NCBI RefSeq assembly: GCF_018613315.1
Contig: NZ_JAGGQL010000005.1
Span: forward strand, 62,001 to 126,000
Origin: Bacillus sp. ISL-37
Lineage (GTDB): Bacteria; Bacillota; Bacilli; Bacillales; Cytobacillaceae
DNA length: 64,000 nt
Reading direction: 5' to 3'
Numbering within the stretch: the first letter of the stretch is position 1; every line of letters starts with the position of its first letter. The notes under the pieces were generated by a model, which saw only the letters and a list, made by a program, of their open reading frames with translations, was not told the DNA's origin and searched no databases. This document shows, in pieces, positions 8,366 through 17,188 of this stretch. Position numbers and translations under genes: made by a program.

Positions 8366-8674
8366 TTATGAAACTTCCTTTACTGGAAAAGTCCTCTGTA
8401 AAAAGCGATCCAAAACCATGTTGCCAAAAGGAATGAACGCAACGGCAAACGCACTTACGGCCCATAAAAACGACCATCTGACCTTAAATGTCGTATATAT
8501 AATCATAAGCACATATAAAACAAATAAAAAACCGTGCAAAGAACCTACGAATCGAACAGCCTCGGGAAAACCAGCCCAATACTTAAGCGGCATTGCAATG
8601 AACACAAGCACCAACAATGATCCACCTTCAAATAATCCCATCATACGAAACCGGCTGATAGCTGTATTTTGCAT
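8366..8674 (-). CDS. DUF3817 family membrane protein
   Basis: A ~102-residue protein with about three membrane spans and the DUF3817 elements FEGGSLLVLVFIAMPLKY and HGFLFVLY. B. subtilis YdzA is a relative. The ATG at 8674 is preferred over a GTG nine bases upstream because AGGTG is six bases before it. Function unknown; the gene abuts DUF1450. Confidence 0.8.
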   Translation of the reverse strand: MQNTAISRFRMMGLFEGGSLLVLVFIAMPLKYWAGFPEAVRFVGSLHGFLFVLYVLMIIYTTFKVRWSFLWAVSAFAVAFIPFGNMVLDRFLQRTFPVKEVS

Positions 8675-8784
8675 ATTTAACACCTACTTCCTAACCAAGA
8701 AATTATACCATTTTTTACGAGTGACTAAAAATACTAAATTCTAGCATATAGCCAACTGACTATAATGGAAAGAGGTGATTTAAA

Positions 8785-9540
8785 ATGATTATCCATGAAC
8801 GTCAACATGAATTTGCGATGGTGGCCCAGCATGACCATGCCAAGGTTTCGCGGGACGCTGCACAATGTTGGAGAGATGAATATTTTCTTGGAATAGACAA
8901 GAAAGATTCGGTGGTCCTCGCTGTGCGTGAGCACGACCGATGCTGGATTGAACCAGACGAGGAACCTTTATGGAATGAACAAACTCAGCAGCCATACTCC
9001 TTTATGGATTACCCGGCAAGTCCAAAACTTGCTTTTTACACTAAAGGAATCGACGAAATCGTCCAAATGGACCCATACGCCGGTCTCCTGTGCAGCCTTC
9101 ACTACGCATCATTCCTGAAGGACGCAACAAGCACTATCGGAAAGAATTTTTGGAATGATGAAAACCAAAGACAGCAGGAGTTGCTTCAGGAATTAGGAAT
9201 CGAAAAAGACGAGCTGCTTACCTTCCACTTGAAACTATTAAAATTCTGCGACAATTTGTCATTGTATATTTGTCTGAACGATCCAGGAACACCAAAATCA
9301 CAAGAGCATTATTTTTACCGAAATGGCCTTCCACAGAAATTTTCGTTCGCCAATAACCAACCCATCCATGCAAAGTGGATTGATCAAGAAACAGTTTCTC
9401 TTTCAGTTTCACCTTTCATGAATAAACTCCATGTAAGACTGCCCTATAAAGCTGTTAATAAGGAACTCATCAGAGGAATTGGGTTAGCTGCAGCTTATCA
9501 GGAAAGTACAGTTTGTTGGAGAGAAGTTACATTTGTCTGA
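8785..9540 (+). CDS. DUF3891 family protein
   Basis: A 251-residue cytoplasmic protein. The N-terminal HERQHEFAMVAQHDHAKVSRDAA segment with clustered histidines and a central YAGLLCSLHYASF block match DUF3891. The spaced histidines and aspartates look like an HD-type metal site, but this is inference and no activity is known. Start follows AGAGGTG. Monocistronic with its own terminator. Confidence 0.85.
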   Translation: MIIHERQHEFAMVAQHDHAKVSRDAAQCWRDEYFLGIDKKDSVVLAVREHDRCWIEPDEEPLWNEQTQQPYSFMDYPASPKLAFYTKGIDEIVQMDPYAGLLCSLHYASFLKDATSTIGKNFWNDENQRQQELLQELGIEKDELLTFHLKLLKFCDNLSLYICLNDPGTPKSQEHYFYRNGLPQKFSFANNQPIHAKWIDQETVSLSVSPFMNKLHVRLPYKAVNKELIRGIGLAAAYQESTVCWREVTFV

Positions 9541-9577
9541 AAATCCGCCCGGAGAACATCGCCGTGCGGATTTTTTA
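9541..9577 (+). terminator. Terminator of the DUF3891 gene
   Basis: AAATCCGC / GCGGATTT hairpin with a 15-base loop followed by TTTTTT, starting just after the stop. Confidence 0.75.
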
Positions 9578-9706
9578 TTACATCAACAAATCTATTTGTC
9601 AGCAGATTTTTAAACAAATGTAATCAAATCACACACTAAATGAAATCTAACTATGGGATAATGACTACTTCACTATAAAGATGGAATAGGTTTTGGTGGT
9701 GGCAAA

Positions 9707-10630
9707 ATGGCAGTAAGAAGAAGAAAAGTGAGATGGCCAAGAGTGTTAGTGGCCCTGATGATACTTGGGATCTTTATGGTTGGTCTGGTTACCATATTTC
9801 AGTACATAGAAGGAACTTATAAAGCAATAAATCAACCATTTAAAAAAGCAGAAGCAGATTCGTTTCAAGGAGAGAAGGATACTAAAGAGGAAGTGAACGT
9901 TCTTTTACTAGGAAGTGACTCACGCGGGGAAAAAAGAGCCCGAACCGATACAATCATGGTTGCACATTACAACCCACAATCTAACAATGTAAAACTAATT
10001 TCATTTATGCGGGATATGTATGTCTCAATCCCTGGACATGGTAAGCAGAAATTAAATGCAGCCTATTCCTTGGGAGGAACCGAATTACTAAGGCAAACGA
10101 TCAAAACGAATTTCGGGTTAGACATCCATCATTATGCCATCCTTGATTTTAAAGGCTTCGAAAAAGCAGTCGACATCCTCGTTCCTGAAGGAATAGAAGT
10201 AGACGTTCCCTATGAGATGACAGAAGGTATAGGCATGACGATAGAGGAAGGTAAACAACAGCTGAGTGGCAAAGAACTCTTAGGATACGTGCGGTTCCGG
10301 CAGGACCGGCTAAGTGACTTCGGACGAGTCCAGCGGCAGCAAGAAGTGATTTCCAAATTAAAAGACGAAGCCGTAAGTCTTAACAGTGTGACCAAGTTAC
10401 CTGAAATGCTGGACCTTTTACATACTCACATTGATACGAATATCGACTCCCCTACCCTCTTAGCCATCGGAAAAGACGTGTTGACTAATCAAGGCGGAGA
10501 AATGCAAACAATACGGCTTCCGCAAGACGGCAGTTTTGAAAATACATACAAAGACGGAATTGGTGAAGTGTTGAAAGTGGATTTTGATCAGAACAAAGAT
10601 TTGCTTGAGGATTTTTTGGAGAGTGATTGA
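9707..10630 (+). CDS. LCP family cell-wall polymer ligase (TagU/LytR type)
   Basis: A 307-residue protein with a basic N-terminus (RRRKVRWPR), one membrane span (about 12-33) and an extracytoplasmic LytR-CpsA-Psr domain. Hallmarks: NVLLLGSDSR near residue 65, then RTDTIM, FMRDMYV, KLNAAYSLGG, and VRFRQDRLSDFGRVQRQQ with the conserved arginines that bind polyprenyl pyrophosphate. LCP enzymes attach teichoic acids or other anionic polymers to peptidoglycan. Monocistronic. Confidence 0.92.
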   Translation: MAVRRRKVRWPRVLVALMILGIFMVGLVTIFQYIEGTYKAINQPFKKAEADSFQGEKDTKEEVNVLLLGSDSRGEKRARTDTIMVAHYNPQSNNVKLISFMRDMYVSIPGHGKQKLNAAYSLGGTELLRQTIKTNFGLDIHHYAILDFKGFEKAVDILVPEGIEVDVPYEMTEGIGMTIEEGKQQLSGKELLGYVRFRQDRLSDFGRVQRQQEVISKLKDEAVSLNSVTKLPEMLDLLHTHIDTNIDSPTLLAIGKDVLTNQGGEMQTIRLPQDGSFENTYKDGIGEVLKVDFDQNKDLLEDFLESD

Positions 10631-10645
10631 AATTAGTCTCCCCTT

Positions 10646-10683
10646 TAAAAAAGGCCTTGCTCTGGTGGGAGCAAGGCCTTTAA
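10646..10683 (+). terminator. Terminator of the LCP gene
   Basis: AAGGCCTTGCTC / GAGCAAGGCCTT, a perfect 12-bp stem with a short loop, followed by TTAATTA. Confidence 0.8.
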
Positions 10684-10752
10684 TTAGTCTATTAAATTCA
10701 AAGTCTAAAACAAAACCTATTTAAATGAAACAACTCTAACATTGCATTTCCA

Positions 10753-11469
10753 CTAATTTATTTTTTTAATTTCTTTCACCTTGGCTCTTCCTGGCTTCGA
10801 ACCACTGATACTACCGTCTATCGTTGCTCGGATTTTATCGCCAAGTTGGTACTCTTCAATAGGAACTCCTTCTAATTCGGTAAAGTCAAATACAAATGAA
10901 TTCATGTCTATCTGCTTAATTTCGTCTTTCATCCATTCATAATCTAGCTTATTTAATTCTTCTCCAATTAACAGGGTGTTGTTTTTCAGTTCTAGCACAT
11001 AACCTTGAACGATTACTTCAGGTGTTTCCGTTTGTTGCTGCTCAGATTGCGTGATAATGTAATTTGCAATCTTTGTAAACTTCATCCCATCTTGGCTGTT
11101 GTCACAATCCTTCCAGGAAAGTTCCTGCTTCCCTCCATTTATATACACCATTAACTTGTACTTTATGGCGTTAGGCTGATCACATGAAGCAACGATCTCT
11201 TTTTCATCCAGGTAATTGGCAAAGACAAGCCTTTTATACAGCTCTTGCTTCACATTTTCCGCCATCTGAAACGGTTCAGTCGTACCGTTTTCTTTTTTAA
11301 TCTCGTCAGTTTTCGTATTTATTTCGTTCTCTAGACTCACTCCATACTTTAGGTCAATTTCAAACAAATCCTGTTGACTCATATTATATTGAATTTGTAT
11401 GATTTCCTCCATCCCGTAGGGAACTTCTTTACAATTAGTTGCTATGTAGGAGGTATTGGTAGGATTCAT
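10753..11469 (-). CDS. Downstream part of a split DUF4362-type protein with DUF3221-like C-terminus
   Basis: A 238-residue frame that starts with an ATG inside the stop of the upstream lipoprotein gene (ATGA overlap). It has no signal peptide of its own. Its first residues, NPTNTSYIATNCKE, look like the end of a DUF4362 domain (a Y-x-x-x-x-C closing strand), which should follow directly on the upstream product. The C-terminal ~80 residues (VIVQGYVLELKNNTLLIGEE onward) resemble DUF3221. The likeliest reading is one lipoprotein gene broken by loss of one base near 11467; translational coupling of two proteins is the alternative. Confidence 0.6.
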   Translation of the reverse strand: MNPTNTSYIATNCKEVPYGMEEIIQIQYNMSQQDLFEIDLKYGVSLENEINTKTDEIKKENGTTEPFQMAENVKQELYKRLVFANYLDEKEIVASCDQPNAIKYKLMVYINGGKQELSWKDCDNSQDGMKFTKIANYIITQSEQQQTETPEVIVQGYVLELKNNTLLIGEELNKLDYEWMKDEIKQIDMNSFVFDFTELEGVPIEEYQLGDKIRATIDGSISGSKPGRAKVKEIKKIN

Positions 11470-11870
11470 TCCTTAATCAATTGGCCACAGTTAATCGTTT
11501 GAATTTCCCCACTGCCATACGCATCACGGGTGTTATCAATCTTCACCTCAAGAGTTTCCCCATCAAATTTCAAATCCTTTACAATTGGATCCCCTTCAAT
11601 CGTGTAGAACACGATACGTAAATCAGAAGGCACCCCACTCTTCATATCTTCATAGAAACGCTGCATCCTTTCAATCCCATCAATGCCTCCATGAGTATTC
11701 AAGACATCAACACCCTCCACACCTTTTACATAAGGCTTAGGGTTTCCTTTACCTGTTGATTGAGGTTCTCTATTGTCATTAGGACTACCATTTTCGTTAA
11801 CTTCCGTATTACAGGCAGCTAGCAAAGTGATTAAAACAAAATAAAAAAGGAATTTTGATATTCTTTTCAT
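11466..11870 (-). CDS. DUF4362 lipoprotein, N-terminal part
   Basis: The start at 11870 follows GAGGGTC and begins a classical lipoprotein signal, hydrophobic core then LLAAC with the lipidated cysteine at about residue 20. After a low-complexity linker, the DUF4362 core is clear: VDVLNTHGGIDGIERMQRF, IVFYTIEGDPIVKDL and TRDAYGSG. The frame stops right after NCGQLIKE, before the closing strand of the domain, which is found in the next frame downstream. See the downstream entry for the frameshift interpretation. Confidence 0.7.
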   Translation of the reverse strand: MKRISKFLFYFVLITLLAACNTEVNENGSPNDNREPQSTGKGNPKPYVKGVEGVDVLNTHGGIDGIERMQRFYEDMKSGVPSDLRIVFYTIEGDPIVKDLKFDGETLEVKIDNTRDAYGSGEIQTINCGQLIKE

Positions 11871-12110
11871 TTGACCCTCACATCCATTCAATAATTTCAC
11901 CTATTTGGTATAAAAATCGCACCCTTTAATAAATAGACGAATGTATGGAGAAAACGTCACAATATCGTTTTACAATAATGTCGTTTCGTAAAATCCTATG
12001 TCCTACTCCTGTATACAACTTCAACGAACGGTTCAAAAATACCAATTAAAATATTCAGTATTTTCTTAATTGTGTTAAAATATAGATATCATTTGGTTAG
12101 GGGGGAAACC

Positions 12111-13097
12111 ATGAAAAGAAATAAGTTAGTTATTGTAGGAGTAGGCCATGTGGGTTCATATGTTCTAGCAGATGCTATGAAATTAGGACTTTTTGCGGAA
12201 ATAGCTGTCATTGATATAGATAAGGATGTTGCTTATGGAGAAGCTCTTGATCAAGAACATGCAACCGCTCTAACATATATGTCAAATTCAAAGGTACATG
12301 CTGGAGATTATTCCGAATGTGTGGATGCAGATGTGATTATCTGTGCTGCTGGTCCCAGCATGATAAAAAGTGATGAAGATGCAATGCCGGACAGAGCACA
12401 ATTAGCTGTTGTCAATTCTGAGGTAATTCGTGAAGTTATGACTGGAATTACTAAATATACTAAAGATGCAATCATTATTCTAATAACAAATCCTTTAGAT
12501 ACCATGGTGTACATAGCAGAAAATGAATTCGACTATCCGAAGGGGCGCATATTCGGAACCGGAACTATGCTTGATTCTGCACGACTTCGTAAAATAATTG
12601 CTACTAATTATGACATCGATCCAAAAAGTGTAACAGGTTATATGATGGGCGAACACGGACACACTGCTTTCCCAGTATTAAGCCGCTTAAGTGTGCAAGG
12701 ATTTGGTGAAAAAGAATTGGACCTAGTTTTTCAAGGAAAAGAACCTTTAAGTAGGGACGGTTTGAAAAAACAAGTTGTAAAGGCAGCCTTTGGTGTGTTA
12801 AATGGGAAAGGGTGGACAAATGCTGGTGTAGCCCAAGCGGCTGTTACACTAGCAAAGGCGGTTATGCTGGATGAACGCAGTGTTTATCCCGTGTCCACAA
12901 CATTACACAGACAATATGGATACGATGGAGATGTTGCATTAAGTATGCCATGTATCATCGGGAGAAATGGAGTAGAAAAACAATTAGAAATTACTCTCGA
13001 CTCCCAAGAACTCGAATGGCTACATCAATCAGCGGAATATATTAAAGAAACCATGAAAGTTGCAAAGACAGGCAGAAATCGTAATTCTAAAATCTAG
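12111..13097 (+). CDS. L-2-hydroxyacid (L-lactate / 2-hydroxyisocaproate) dehydrogenase-like
   Basis: A 328-residue NAD-dependent dehydrogenase of the LDH/MDH family. Visible: Rossmann GVGHVGS at about residue 10, acidic residue after strand 2 (VIDID) for NAD preference, NPLD, and the catalytic histidine in GEHGHT. The substrate loop reads AGPSMIKSDEDAMPDR instead of the Bacillus LDH motif NQKPGETR, so the lactate-selective glutamine is missing; this is closer to lactobacillar 2-hydroxyisocaproate dehydrogenase. It probably reduces a larger 2-oxoacid. The ATG at 12111 follows AGGGGGG. A hairpin follows the gene. Confidence 0.75.
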   Translation: MKRNKLVIVGVGHVGSYVLADAMKLGLFAEIAVIDIDKDVAYGEALDQEHATALTYMSNSKVHAGDYSECVDADVIICAAGPSMIKSDEDAMPDRAQLAVVNSEVIREVMTGITKYTKDAIIILITNPLDTMVYIAENEFDYPKGRIFGTGTMLDSARLRKIIATNYDIDPKSVTGYMMGEHGHTAFPVLSRLSVQGFGEKELDLVFQGKEPLSRDGLKKQVVKAAFGVLNGKGWTNAGVAQAAVTLAKAVMLDERSVYPVSTTLHRQYGYDGDVALSMPCIIGRNGVEKQLEITLDSQELEWLHQSAEYIKETMKVAKTGRNRNSKI

Positions 13098-13127
13098 GGT
13101 TATAATTACAACTTACATTTTCTTTTT

Positions 13128-13159
13128 AGACGAACAGGATTTGTACTGTTCGTCTTTTT
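13128..13159 (+). terminator. Terminator of the hydroxyacid dehydrogenase gene
   Basis: AGACGAACAG / CTGTTCGTCT with an 8-base loop followed by TTTTTA. Confidence 0.85.
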
Positions 13160-13330
13160 ATTTCAGTTCTTAAAGCATTAATGTTAATCTTCACGACACG
13201 GCAGAAAAAAAGAAGCTTCCCTCAAGTTTTCTCAACTTATGAGAAGCTTCAGGTAAAATACATGAAATTAACTCAATTTAAGAAACATCTCAAGTGATAT
13301 TTCACATAGCTAAACTGTCTATAGCGTAAT

Positions 13331-13436
13331 AAAAACCGCCCAGTATTCTGAGCGGTTTACTAATTATGAATTTGGCGGGACTGCGTGGGAATCGAACCCA
13401 CCGGGCCTGTCACGCAGGTCATAAGCGGTTTTGAAA
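13331..13436 (-). repeat. Partial tRNA-Sec 3' end, copy A (att-like) plus tRNA terminator
   Basis: Positions 13373-13436 repeat the 3' 64 bp of the tRNA-Sec gene at 27622, including the CCA end and T-arm, but with several substitutions in the variable-arm part. To its left, 13331-13358 holds a hairpin (ACCGCTCAG / CTGGGCGGT) with T-run on the minus strand, as expected for the original tRNA terminator. It is the outermost of four copies and marks the likely left limit of the accretion island. The rest of the gap 13160-13330 shows only a small AAGCTTC inverted repeat. Confidence 0.8.
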
Positions 13437-13452
13437 TTTGCTAGCATCTGCA

Positions 13453-15147
13453 TTAAAGAGCCTTATCATCAACTGTATTCAAATAAGCTTCAATCTCATC
13501 AATCACAGATTTCACACAACCATCTTCAAATGGAGATATTAAGTTTGCTTCTTTGACAAGCTCTGTGAATGATTGGCTTCCGCCCTGCTTACATAGGTGT
13601 AAATAATCTTTCCAAGCATCCTCCGTATTTTCCTGCGTACGTTTCCAGAATTGCAACGCACAAATTTGAGCCAGTGTGTAATCAATATAGTAGAAAGGAA
13701 CCTTGTAAATATGTCCCTGCTGCTGCCAGAAACCACCGTTTTCCAAGAAGTCATTTCCTTCATAATCGCGATGTGGCAGGTACTTCTTCTCGATTTCTCT
13801 CCATGCTTGCTTGCGCTCAATTGGAGTTGCTTCCGGGTTGGCGTACACAAAATGCTGGAATTCATCGACTGCTACACCATAAGGAATAAATAGGACCGCT
13901 TCACTTAAATGAGAGAACTTGTACTTATCCGTATCTTCCTCGAAGAAAAGATCCATCCAAGGCCAAGCAAAGAATTCCATACTCATCGAGTGGATTTCAC
14001 ACGCTTCAAGTGTAGGGAACCCGTACTCAGGTACTTCAAACACACGACTTTCAAATACTTGGAACGCATGTCCTACTTCATGCTTTAATACACGAACATC
14101 GCCCTTTGTTCCATTAAAGTTTGCGAAAATGTATGGTGACTTATGTTTGCTAATATAGGTGCAGTATCCACCGCCAGCCTTACCTGCTTTACTTAATAGG
14201 TCCATTAGGTTGTTTTCTACCATATAAGTGTAAAACTCATTCGTTTCAGGAGACATTTCCTCGTACATTTTCTTCGCTTGATGTACAATCCACTCCGCAT
14301 CTCCTTTGGGATCAGGATTTCCTGTCTTAAAGCTGAAGCTATCATCGTAATACTTAAATGTATCAACACCAATCCGTTCTTGCTGCCTTTGTTTTAGTTT
14401 CGTAGCTAAAGGAACGATGTACTCTTTCACTTGGTCACGGAACTTCGCTACCATTTCAGCATCATAATCAGTACGAGAAAGCCGAGCATAGGCTAACTCT
14501 GTAAAAGAAGAGAATCCTAGCTTCTTAGCAATACTAGTACGTATTTTTACAAGCTTGTCGTATAAATCATCTAATTGATCGGCATGCTCAACGAAAAAGT
14601 TGTACTTCGCTTCATTTGATTCCTTCCTAATGGTACGGTCAGGTGATTGCTGATAAGGAACTAACTGAGCAAGATTTTTCACTTCTCCATCAAACGGAAT
14701 TTTAGCTGAAGCAAGCAAATCAACATACTCACTAACTAGTTTGTTTTCTTCTTGCATGTCTTTCAACACATCAGGAGAGAACGTCTTTAATTGACTGTCA
14801 GCTAATAAGAATAACTGTTTACCCCACTTTTCTTCTAACTGAGAGCGAAATTTAGAACCTGTAAGTGCCTCGTAATATTTTGTGATTAAACCCTTGTAGG
14901 CTGGGCCTACTTCATTGAAAAAATCCTTTTCTTTCTTATAAAACTCATCAGTTGTATCAATCGTCTGACGAATTTGAACAATCTGTCTCATGCTTTCAAA
15001 CTCAGAGCGTAACTCATTGATCTCTTTCATTACTCCGTCCTGAACCTCAAAGGACTCAGCAGATTGGAACCTCTCTAGTAATTGATTAAAGTTCCCCTCC
15101 ACCTCTTCAATATTTGGTCTTGTATATGGATAGTCGTTAAACTGCAT
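13453..15147 (-). CDS. M3 family oligoendopeptidase (PepF type)
   Basis: A 564-residue zinc metallopeptidase. The active site is LKHEVGHAF (HEXXH, about residues 354-360), with the third ligand in EACEIHSMSMEFF about 28 residues on, and the C-terminal YKVPFYYIDYTLAQ substrate-binding block is present. M3 oligoendopeptidases cleave short peptides in the cytoplasm. The start follows AAGGAGG. The gene ends only 17 bp from tRNA copy A and is alone between copies A and B, so it appears to be the cargo of one inserted module. No signal peptide. Confidence 0.9.
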   Translation of the reverse strand: MQFNDYPYTRPNIEEVEGNFNQLLERFQSAESFEVQDGVMKEINELRSEFESMRQIVQIRQTIDTTDEFYKKEKDFFNEVGPAYKGLITKYYEALTGSKFRSQLEEKWGKQLFLLADSQLKTFSPDVLKDMQEENKLVSEYVDLLASAKIPFDGEVKNLAQLVPYQQSPDRTIRKESNEAKYNFFVEHADQLDDLYDKLVKIRTSIAKKLGFSSFTELAYARLSRTDYDAEMVAKFRDQVKEYIVPLATKLKQRQQERIGVDTFKYYDDSFSFKTGNPDPKGDAEWIVHQAKKMYEEMSPETNEFYTYMVENNLMDLLSKAGKAGGGYCTYISKHKSPYIFANFNGTKGDVRVLKHEVGHAFQVFESRVFEVPEYGFPTLEACEIHSMSMEFFAWPWMDLFFEEDTDKYKFSHLSEAVLFIPYGVAVDEFQHFVYANPEATPIERKQAWREIEKKYLPHRDYEGNDFLENGGFWQQQGHIYKVPFYYIDYTLAQICALQFWKRTQENTEDAWKDYLHLCKQGGSQSFTELVKEANLISPFEDGCVKSVIDEIEAYLNTVDDKAL

Positions 15148-15339
15148 GAAAGAATCCTCCTTATTAAGTAAAAAATCCGTACAAAGTACCTACTTCGACA
15201 AAGTGAGACAATCTCCTTTTAATTTCAGAAAAAAAGTTTCGTTATTCGAAATTTTAAGTACTATCTAAAGCAGAAGCATAGGTATGTATCTTAGCTCCTA
15301 AATAGAAAAAGGCACTTACACTGGATCGATTCTTCACAC

Positions 15340-15449
15340 CAAAAATACCGCTCAGCATACTGAGCGGTTACCAATTTATGTATTTTGGCGGGACTGCGTG
15401 GGAATCGAACCCACCTGACCTGGCACGCAGGTCACAAGCGGTTTTGAAG
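15340..15449 (-). repeat. Partial tRNA-Sec 3' end, copy B (att-like) plus terminator
   Basis: Positions 15386-15449 are identical over 64 bp to 27622-27685 of the intact tRNA-Sec gene. The divergence point is sharp, just after TTTTGAAG (anticodon loop). A hairpin ACCGCTCAG / CTGAGCGGT lies immediately left. The gap 15450-15900 contains, near 15544-15565, a stretch translating on the minus strand as GVMLGAH, similar to the GAKxGA tails of Bacillus phage integrases; otherwise nothing recognisable. Confidence 0.85.
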
Positions 15450-15901
15450 TTTGATAGCATCTTGTTTTCTAGTACCTCAATACATACAGACGTACTGATA
15501 GATCAAGGTTTCTTGTTTCTTGTGCTTACTAATTTTTAATTTATGGGCACCAAGCATTACACCACATACGTAACAAGATAAATCATAGGTAAACTCTAAA
15601 AATCACACAAGAAAAACTTGTAGCGGTTTTTTAGAGTTATTTATTCTATTTCTGTGGAATTAATTTTAATTTCCCTATACCATTGGAAGGTTCAAAATAA
15701 TTCTATTGATAAGAGTATAATAAAGTCTTATACTTACGTTGCTTGATGGCATTATTATATACCTCAAGCCAATTGCACAGTGCTAATTAGAAAAACTCAA
15801 ATAGATACGTAACGCTGAACTATATTGGATATTTTGCAAGCCAGTTTAAAAGATTCCCATTCAATCTTTATCTGTGATTTACTATATAATGCTTTTGAAT
15901 A

Positions 15902-16714
15902 TTACCGGAATCTCCAATAACCATCCAGCATTTCAAAGAAGTGACTTTGATTAGTGTCAATCAGGTTCACTAAAAAAGGAGTCTCCCCTTTTTCTTTTAA
16001 TACTTTAGCAGCCGGTCCATCTCCAATTGGTGTAAAAAATAATAAATTAGTACTGTTTAACTTTAAACTTTTGCAACGGGCATTGAGCTCCGTATCGATA
16101 TACTCTTCTCCTTGTTTAAGGCCAAACAATTTACTCCAAATTTTTAGTGTTTTATCCAAATTTTCTACGACAAATCCCACACTTTCCAATTTGGGTTGGC
16201 CAAATATGTGTGATTCTATGACTCCTTGTTCTTCTAATTCCGAATACCTTTCTTCATCTGATTTTTCCCATTGAATAAAAAACGGTAAAGAAACCTTTTT
16301 TCCCTCGTATTCAGGGAATAACAATGACCACCTGATTACTTGACCATCATCACGAACTCTCTCCCCAGTTAGCGGCCCATATACTGTAAGTCCTTCTGTC
16401 TTAAGTTTTATTGCTAGTTCTTCTATTTGATTTGTTCGGATCGCTACTGTCGCAGGACCTTCCCGATTTTCTTTTGCTAACTGTTCAACGATTTGCGTAA
16501 TCAATCGATTTTCATCATGCTTTTCAGCTATTGATAGATTTTCAATTCCTAAAAATTCTATATAACTTAAACCATAATAAATTAGGGTATTATATGTTCC
16601 CCAGGACTCATGACGGCCACCCTTCACAACCTGAAGTCCTCTTTCGTTTAAGTGAGAAATTGCTTTCTCTGGTTTCTTAAAGAACCAAACAAGGTGATCA
16701 AAGAAAAATTGCAT
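15902..16714 (-). CDS. Glyoxalase-like domain protein
   Basis: A 270-residue protein. It begins MQFFFDHLVWFFKKPEKA, the metal-histidine strand of the glyoxalase-like (PF13468-type) fold; a second fold repeat follows with SVGFVVENLDKTLKIWSKLFGL. Members are relatives of vicinal oxygen chelate enzymes and substrates are unknown. The ATG at 16714 follows AAAGGGG; the frame extends 26 codons upstream without a ribosome site. It is the only gene between tRNA copies B and C. Confidence 0.75.
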   Translation of the reverse strand: MQFFFDHLVWFFKKPEKAISHLNERGLQVVKGGRHESWGTYNTLIYYGLSYIEFLGIENLSIAEKHDENRLITQIVEQLAKENREGPATVAIRTNQIEELAIKLKTEGLTVYGPLTGERVRDDGQVIRWSLLFPEYEGKKVSLPFFIQWEKSDEERYSELEEQGVIESHIFGQPKLESVGFVVENLDKTLKIWSKLFGLKQGEEYIDTELNARCKSLKLNSTNLLFFTPIGDGPAAKVLKEKGETPFLVNLIDTNQSHFFEMLDGYWRFR

Positions 16715-16870
16715 TATTGCACCCCTTTCTAAGAATAAAATAAATACTGGCAATATTTTATGAATTTCTTTTATTATACTAGAAAAAAGCAAGAGGACGT
16801 ACTTTTTGCTTCCGAATAGAAAGAGGTGCTTTACCTTTCCAAGTAACCTTGGATCAACAATCCTTCATAC

Positions 16871-16979
16871 AAAAAAACCGCCCAGCATGCTGAACGGTTA
16901 CTAATTTATGTATGTTGGCGGGACTGCGTGGGAATCGAACCCACCTGACCTGGCACGCAGGTCACAAGCGGTTTTGAAG
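16871..16979 (-). repeat. Partial tRNA-Sec 3' end, copy C (att-like) plus terminator
   Basis: Positions 16916-16979 match 27622-27685 exactly over 64 bp. A tRNA-type terminator hairpin (ACCGTTCAGC / GCTGGGCGGT) lies at 16877-16900. Directly right of this copy is an integrase-tail remnant (17078-17113), as in prophages whose integrase 3' end abuts the attachment site. Confidence 0.85.
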
Positions 16980-17077
16980 TTCTATACAGTATGTAATTTC
17001 TAGTAACAAAGAAGCCTTAAAAGTGCTAAAGAATAAGGTTTCTGTTATCTAGAGTGTTATGCAGTATCATTAAATTT

Positions 17078-17113
17078 TTAAAAATGGGCACCAAACTTGG
17101 CACCGAATTTTAC
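17078..17113 (-). pseudogene. C-terminal tail remnant of an older phage-type integrase
   Basis: On the minus strand this translates to FGAKFGAHF followed by a stop. Duplicated GAKxGA tails are characteristic of C-termini of Bacillus temperate-phage tyrosine integrases. Only the tail remains; the body is gone. A homologous remnant with similar flanks is at 22211-22250. Confidence 0.45.
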
Positions 17114-17188
17114 TCATATAAATATATGCTTTAAATAACAATCTGCTTATGAATGGAATAAGAAAAGGACAATACTTCATCTCATTGT

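Noticed and set aside
12040-12110. Rex-like operator before the hydroxyacid dehydrogenase
   Set aside because: Only one half-site (TTGTG) is present; the second half does not match.
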